From contig NZ_JH601104.1 in assembly GCF_000245815.1 (NCBI RefSeq), positions 1 to 64,000 of the forward strand: DNA of 64,000 bases. The letters run 5' to 3'. The notes beneath the pieces were generated by a model. The model saw only the letters and a list, made by a program, of their open reading frames with translations, made no database searches and had not been told where the DNA came from. Positions 60,551 through 64,000 of the stretch are shown here, piece by piece. The stretch is from Dolosigranulum pigrum ATCC 51524 (lineage in GTDB: Bacteria; Bacillota; Bacilli; Lactobacillales; Carnobacteriaceae_A). Position numbers and translations under genes: made by a program. Each line of letters begins with the position of its first letter. Within the stretch, counting starts at the first letter, position 1.

Positions 60551-60799
60551 ATGTATATACCAGTTAATATACTAATGCAGCTATTAATTACACCCTTGAT
60601 CTATTGGGGAGTCCTTAAACTCGCTAAATACGATTTATTCATGATTGAAGCCAGAAAGCGTCGGCTTAAGAAGCAAGAGAAAAAACTTGAGAAAGAACGG
60701 CAAAAAATTAAAGAACTAGAAGCAGAATATAACCGCCGACAAGAAAAAAATAATGCGAAGATACGCGGTAAGCGAGATCAAGATGATAATAAAATTTAA
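60551..60799 (+). CDS. Small membrane protein with coiled coil (copy 2)
   Basis: 82 residues with the same design: membrane segment ~4-25, then KQEKKLEKERQKIKELEAEY and a tail KIRGKRDQDDNK matching KIYGKRDKDNDK of copy 1. GAGGTGATTTT upstream of ATG. Tandem duplication; a hetero-oligomer is possible. Confidence 0.68.
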   Translation: MYIPVNILMQLLITPLIYWGVLKLAKYDLFMIEARKRRLKKQEKKLEKERQKIKELEAEYNRRQEKNNAKIRGKRDQDDNKI

Positions 60800-60923
60800 G
60801 CATGCAAAGCTTAATACAATATCAGTCGAATGTGCCGCGGTAATGAGAGTAAGCTTACTAAACACGATTTGCCTTATATTGAAGATCGGAAACGTCACGT
60901 TTGTTTTCTAAAAGTTTCTTAAC

Positions 60924-60969
60924 AAAAATGCTCCTATCCAAGGTTCAATCCCCGGATAGGAGCATTTTT
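60924..60969. terminator. Bidirectional terminator
   Basis: AAAAATGCTCCTATCC (60924-60939) / GGATAGGAGCATTTTT (60954-60969), perfect 16-bp stem. Confidence 0.93.
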
Positions 60970-61019
60970 CTGATTATTCTACTTTATCGTTTTTATCGTT
61001 CTTGGTTCCAATACTACAT

Positions 61020-62210
61020 TTATTTCGCTGCTTCAACATCGCGAGCAATCATAAGCTCTTCGTCAGTTGGAACAAGTAAGACTTTCACTTTTGAGTCATC
61101 GGTTGAAATAATACGTTCTTGACCGCGAACATTATTTTTCTCTGGGTCAACTTTAGCGCCTAGGAAGCTTAAACCATCGATAATGTTCTGACGGCGGGCA
61201 ATATCATTTTCGCCGATTCCAGCAGTGAAGACAATCACGTCAACACCATCCATCGTTGCAGCATATTGACCGATATATTTACGAACACGATCTTCGAAGA
61301 TACGCAAGGCTAAGGTGGCATTTTCATGTCCGTCTGCTTCAGCATCTTCTAAGTCACGCATATCACTTGAGACGCCAGATAGACCTTTTAGTCCTGACTC
61401 ATTGTTAAAGATGCGAATCATTTCACGAACGTCATCGATACCTTCTTTTTCCATCAAGAATGGGACAAGAGAAACATCAATATCTCCCGTACGTGTTCCC
61501 ATGGTTACCCCAGCAATCGGCGTGAATCCCATTGAAGTGTCGACTGATTTTCCACCTTCAACAGCAGTAATGGACGCACCATTTCCTAAGTGAGCGGTAA
61601 TCATTTTAAGGTCTTCCAATGGTTGTTCTAACATTTCAGCGGCACGATGAGCGACGTAACGGTGGCTCGTTCCGTGGGCGCCGTAGCGACGAGCATTGTG
61701 TTTCTCGTAGTATTCCATTGGTAAGCTGTATAAGTAGTTTTTCTTCGGCATAGTTGTGTGGAATGATGTATCGAAGACTGCTACACTAACAATATCTGGT
61801 AAGATTTTTTTGAATGCTTTGATTCCCATTGCATTTGCTGGGTTGTGCAGTGGAGCAAACTCAGCTAATTCTTCAATCTTAGCTAATACATCATCATCAA
61901 TAACGGTTGATTCCTTGAAGTGTTCGCCTCCAGCAACAACACGGTGTCCGACTCCAGTAATTTCAGAGAAGTCTTCGATAATGCCTAACTCAGATAGCTG
62001 ACTTAATAACTTCTCAACAGCTATTGTATGGTTTTCCATATCTTCAATGGTTTCATACTTTTGGCCATCTCCATATTTGATCGTAAAGATTGAATCATTC
62101 AACCCAATACGCTCAACAATTCCTGATGCTAAGACTTCCTCAGCAGGCATCTCGAATAATTTCCACTTCAAACTAGAACTTCCAGCGTTAATTGCAATTG
62201 TTTTTGACAT
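61020..62210 (-). CDS. ackA: Acetate kinase
   Basis: 396 residues. AINAGSSSLKWKLFEMP at the start, VFDTSFHTTMP, GTSHRYVAHRAAEML and FTAGIGENDIARR are the family's blocks. Makes ATP and acetate from acetyl phosphate in overflow metabolism. AAGGAGAGAGATTA upstream. It follows the methyltransferase gene by 36 bp, the usual Firmicutes pair. Confidence 0.97.
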   Translation of the reverse strand: MSKTIAINAGSSSLKWKLFEMPAEEVLASGIVERIGLNDSIFTIKYGDGQKYETIEDMENHTIAVEKLLSQLSELGIIEDFSEITGVGHRVVAGGEHFKESTVIDDDVLAKIEELAEFAPLHNPANAMGIKAFKKILPDIVSVAVFDTSFHTTMPKKNYLYSLPMEYYEKHNARRYGAHGTSHRYVAHRAAEMLEQPLEDLKMITAHLGNGASITAVEGGKSVDTSMGFTPIAGVTMGTRTGDIDVSLVPFLMEKEGIDDVREMIRIFNNESGLKGLSGVSSDMRDLEDAEADGHENATLALRIFEDRVRKYIGQYAATMDGVDVIVFTAGIGENDIARRQNIIDGLSFLGAKVDPEKNNVRGQERIISTDDSKVKVLLVPTDEELMIARDVEAAK

Positions 62211-62246
62211 TAATCTCTCTCCTTTTAGATAGTTAAATTACATAGT

Positions 62247-63257
62247 TTATATTATATGATCATTCTTCCAAATATTGATTTCACCTAAAAATTCTTTCAT
62301 TTGCGTTGGATCATTAAATGATGGGGCTGTGCCTAAGAGCACTTCTGATGCTTGGGTTGACGATTCTGACTGTTTTTGCACGATAAGAATCGACTTACGG
62401 GCCGCTTCCGTCTTAAACATGTCCTTAGGTAATTGAATAAAGCCTTGGAAATGCCCAACTGATTGAATATACGTTAGTAGCTGCTTCCCTTCTACTGAAT
62501 CAAAGAGATTACTTGGCACAATATAAAACCCAAAGCCACCCGGTCGCAGATAGTGCAAGCCTTGTTCAAGCATCAGATGATGAACATAAGAATGCCCTTC
62601 TTCCCGTGCTGTCTTAAAACGGGCTGCATTCTGATCGACAGGATAATATCCGATTGGTAAGTCACCCACCATAACATCAACCGGTTCTAATAATAAATTT
62701 TGTAAGCTGTCTTGATGATACAACGTCATATCCAACTGTTGTAAAGCCGAACTCATTGACGCTAATGAAATCAGTAATTCATCATTCTCAATCCCTGTCA
62801 TCGTCACTTGGCGCTTACCTGACGTAAGGAAATGATAAATGGTAAATAATAGATTCCCTGTCCCTAATGTTAAATCAGCGATAGACAATATTTTTTCAGT
62901 CGCTGGTTGAGCAATTATTTCAATTAGGTAGGCAATGAAGGATGCGATAGAATCTGGTGTCATCTGATGGTTCGGTTGGATATAATCAGCTCGCATTCCT
63001 TTGATGAACAGAAGCTGAAGCGCTTTTCGCACGTCTTCTGAAGTATATGCATTTAAATCAATTGGTTTATAAATAGTTTCCAATTGCTTAACTACAGTTG
63101 GACTAGGAATGCCGTCCTTCACTAACACATCGCCATTTGCTAATAGATTCTCACCTGATTCGATAAGTGCTTCCAAATATGAAAACCCTGCATCTTCTTG
63201 CAAAAGCTGTACTGATTGATCTAATTGTTCAAATAATACTGATTCCGTAAGTGACAC
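62247..63257 (-). CDS. Class I SAM-dependent methyltransferase, YtxK type
   Basis: 336 residues. SAM site LTLGTGNLLFTIYHFL, and VGDLPIGYYP in place of the NPPY of N6-adenine methylases, as in YtxK. Target unknown. Conserved neighbour upstream of ackA. AGGGGGCTGTCTT precedes the start weakly. Confidence 0.88.
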   Translation of the reverse strand: MSLTESVLFEQLDQSVQLLQEDAGFSYLEALIESGENLLANGDVLVKDGIPSPTVVKQLETIYKPIDLNAYTSEDVRKALQLLFIKGMRADYIQPNHQMTPDSIASFIAYLIEIIAQPATEKILSIADLTLGTGNLLFTIYHFLTSGKRQVTMTGIENDELLISLASMSSALQQLDMTLYHQDSLQNLLLEPVDVMVGDLPIGYYPVDQNAARFKTAREEGHSYVHHLMLEQGLHYLRPGGFGFYIVPSNLFDSVEGKQLLTYIQSVGHFQGFIQLPKDMFKTEAARKSILIVQKQSESSTQASEVLLGTAPSFNDPTQMKEFLGEINIWKNDHII

Positions 63258-63392
63258 AAGACAGCCCCCTTATAATGTATTTTAGCGAACTACCTTAATT
63301 CTAGAGGATCTTACTCAAAAATTCAAGTTATCCGCTTTATTACGTAGCAAAATTTCGACTTGATCATATTCATTCAATTATATAAACAGCAA

Positions 63393-63420
63393 AAAACTCT
63401 CTATCAAAATAGAGAGTTTT
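63393..63420 (-). terminator. Terminator after rpmA
   Basis: AAAACTCTCTAT / ATAGAGAGTTTT perfect 12-bp stem, with T run on the minus side. Confidence 0.92.
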
Positions 63421-63430
63421 ATACCATAAT

Positions 63431-63715
63431 TTAGTTGGCAATTGGATAAACAGAAACTTGGCGCTTGCCTTTCCCTTTGCGTTCAAATTTAACGATACCG
63501 TCAATTTTAGCAAAAAGGGTGTCATCGCCACCACGTCCTACGTTAAATCCTGGGTGAATTTTAGTTCCGCGTTGACGGAAAATGATTGATCCACCTGTTA
63601 CTGCTTGGCCGTCACCGGCTTTCGCTCCAAGACGTTTGGATTCAGAATCGCGACCGTTCTGTGTTGAACCGCCACCTTTTTTCTTCGCAAAAAATTGTAA
63701 GTTCATTTTCAACAT
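63431..63715 (-). CDS. rpmA: 50S ribosomal protein L27, with Prp-cleaved extension
   Basis: 94 residues from ATG 63715 (GGAGGTGCTGAAT upstream). The N-terminus MLKMNLQFFAKKKGGGS carries the Firmicutes extension removed by Prp after NLQFF. GSTQNGRDSESKRLGAK and RGTKIHPGFNVGRGGDD are the conserved core. Lies next to prp, as usual. Confidence 0.96.
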   Translation of the reverse strand: MLKMNLQFFAKKKGGGSTQNGRDSESKRLGAKAGDGQAVTGGSIIFRQRGTKIHPGFNVGRGGDDTLFAKIDGIVKFERKGKGKRQVSVYPIAN

Positions 63716-63729
63716 ATTCAGCACCTCCA

Positions 63730-64000
63730 CTATGCTCTATTGTTTACTTGGATAAATTCTCCATATTGTTCTTCAATTGATTCAAGGCCTTGCTTCAAGT
63801 GGTTAAATAATAATTGGACTTGCTTATCATCAAGTGCTTCCTGCTCGAGTGTCGCATAAAAGTAACCACCTTCGTCAGGATCTGCTTGATCGATAATCGG
63901 CTGGTAAGCCAACAATGCTTCCATACTATTAACCGTTGCAAAAACAAGAGCGGTTACTGCTGAGCAGACTATATCGTATCCGTAAGGGCCACTATCTGCA
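63730..64000 (-). CDS. prp: Ribosomal-processing cysteine protease Prp, 5' end off the window
   Basis: The frame runs to the right edge without a start: before MEALLAYQP it reads ADSGPYGYDIVCSAVTALVF, which contains the catalytic Cys in DIVCSAV. The catalytic His should lie just beyond the edge. It cleaves the extension of L27. The following gene upstream is expected to be rplU. Confidence 0.9.
   Translation of the reverse strand, partial: ADSGPYGYDIVCSAVTALVFATVNSMEALLAYQPIIDQADPDEGGYFYATLEQEALDDKQVQLLFNHLKQGLESIEEQYGEFIQVNNRA

Overview
The window reads as a contiguous chromosomal segment of a low-GC Gram-positive bacterium of the order Lactobacillales. A lineage near Carnobacteriaceae or Aerococcaceae is my guess; no 16S gene lies inside the window to decide it. 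Supporting signs are strong AGGAGG-type ribosome binding sites, the Firmicutes gene order lplA-spx-mecA-coiA-pepF next to spxH-CYTH-relQ-nadK-rluD, the infC-rpmI-rplT block with its leader, an L27 with the Prp-cleaved N-terminal extension, and a fructose PTS operon. Nearly all genes have recognisable families.

Layout. Bases 1-405 hold the leader and four tandem promoters of an rRNA operon that continues off the left edge on the minus strand. 732-3809 carries a membrane protein, pgi, a degenerate Nudix protein and an S1-domain protein. 3944-4816 is a plus-strand formylglycine-generating enzyme with both active-site cysteines. 4898-23577 (minus strand) is the showpiece: a complex N-glycan catabolic locus. 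It has a YesL protein and a membrane-bound AraC-type regulator, an ABC importer (two permeases and a lipoprotein), then an operon GH125 - GH1 - GH38 - GH92 - glycosylasparaginase - GH29, followed by a cyclophilin and a ROK sugar kinase. None of the hydrolases has a signal peptide, so glycans are inferred to be imported and then trimmed in the cytoplasm. The glycosylasparaginase suggests that the asparagine linkage itself is also cleaved inside the cell.

23656-43466 is mostly housekeeping: lipoproteins, ferredoxin-NADP reductase, PgpA, the yutD/HAD/TIGR01906 trio, an NCS2 purine permease, a secreted nuclease, CutC, RNase H, an aldo/keto reductase, RF3, two overlapping GNATs, RluD-type synthase, NAD kinase, RelQ, CYTH protein and SpxH. 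43590-48888 carries pepF, coiA, mecA, a Spx paralogue without its CxxC switch, and lplA.

Two stretches look like decayed accessory DNA. 48991-49810 has an ABC exporter gene that lost its middle, a coupled 51-codon ORF, a symmetric two-way promoter and a 16-bp tandem repeat. 54580-56197 has IS remnants, a broken small peptide gene, a 4-TM protein, a LytTR domain fragment and a 19-codon hydrophobic ORF. Between them lie translation and RNA genes (infC-rpmI-rplT, pnp, rpsO). The right end carries fruR-fruK-fruA, a three-gene cluster of tiny membrane and coiled-coil proteins of unknown function, ackA, a YtxK-type methyltransferase, rpmA and a prp gene cut by the window edge. I see no tRNA, no CRISPR array and no intact prophage.
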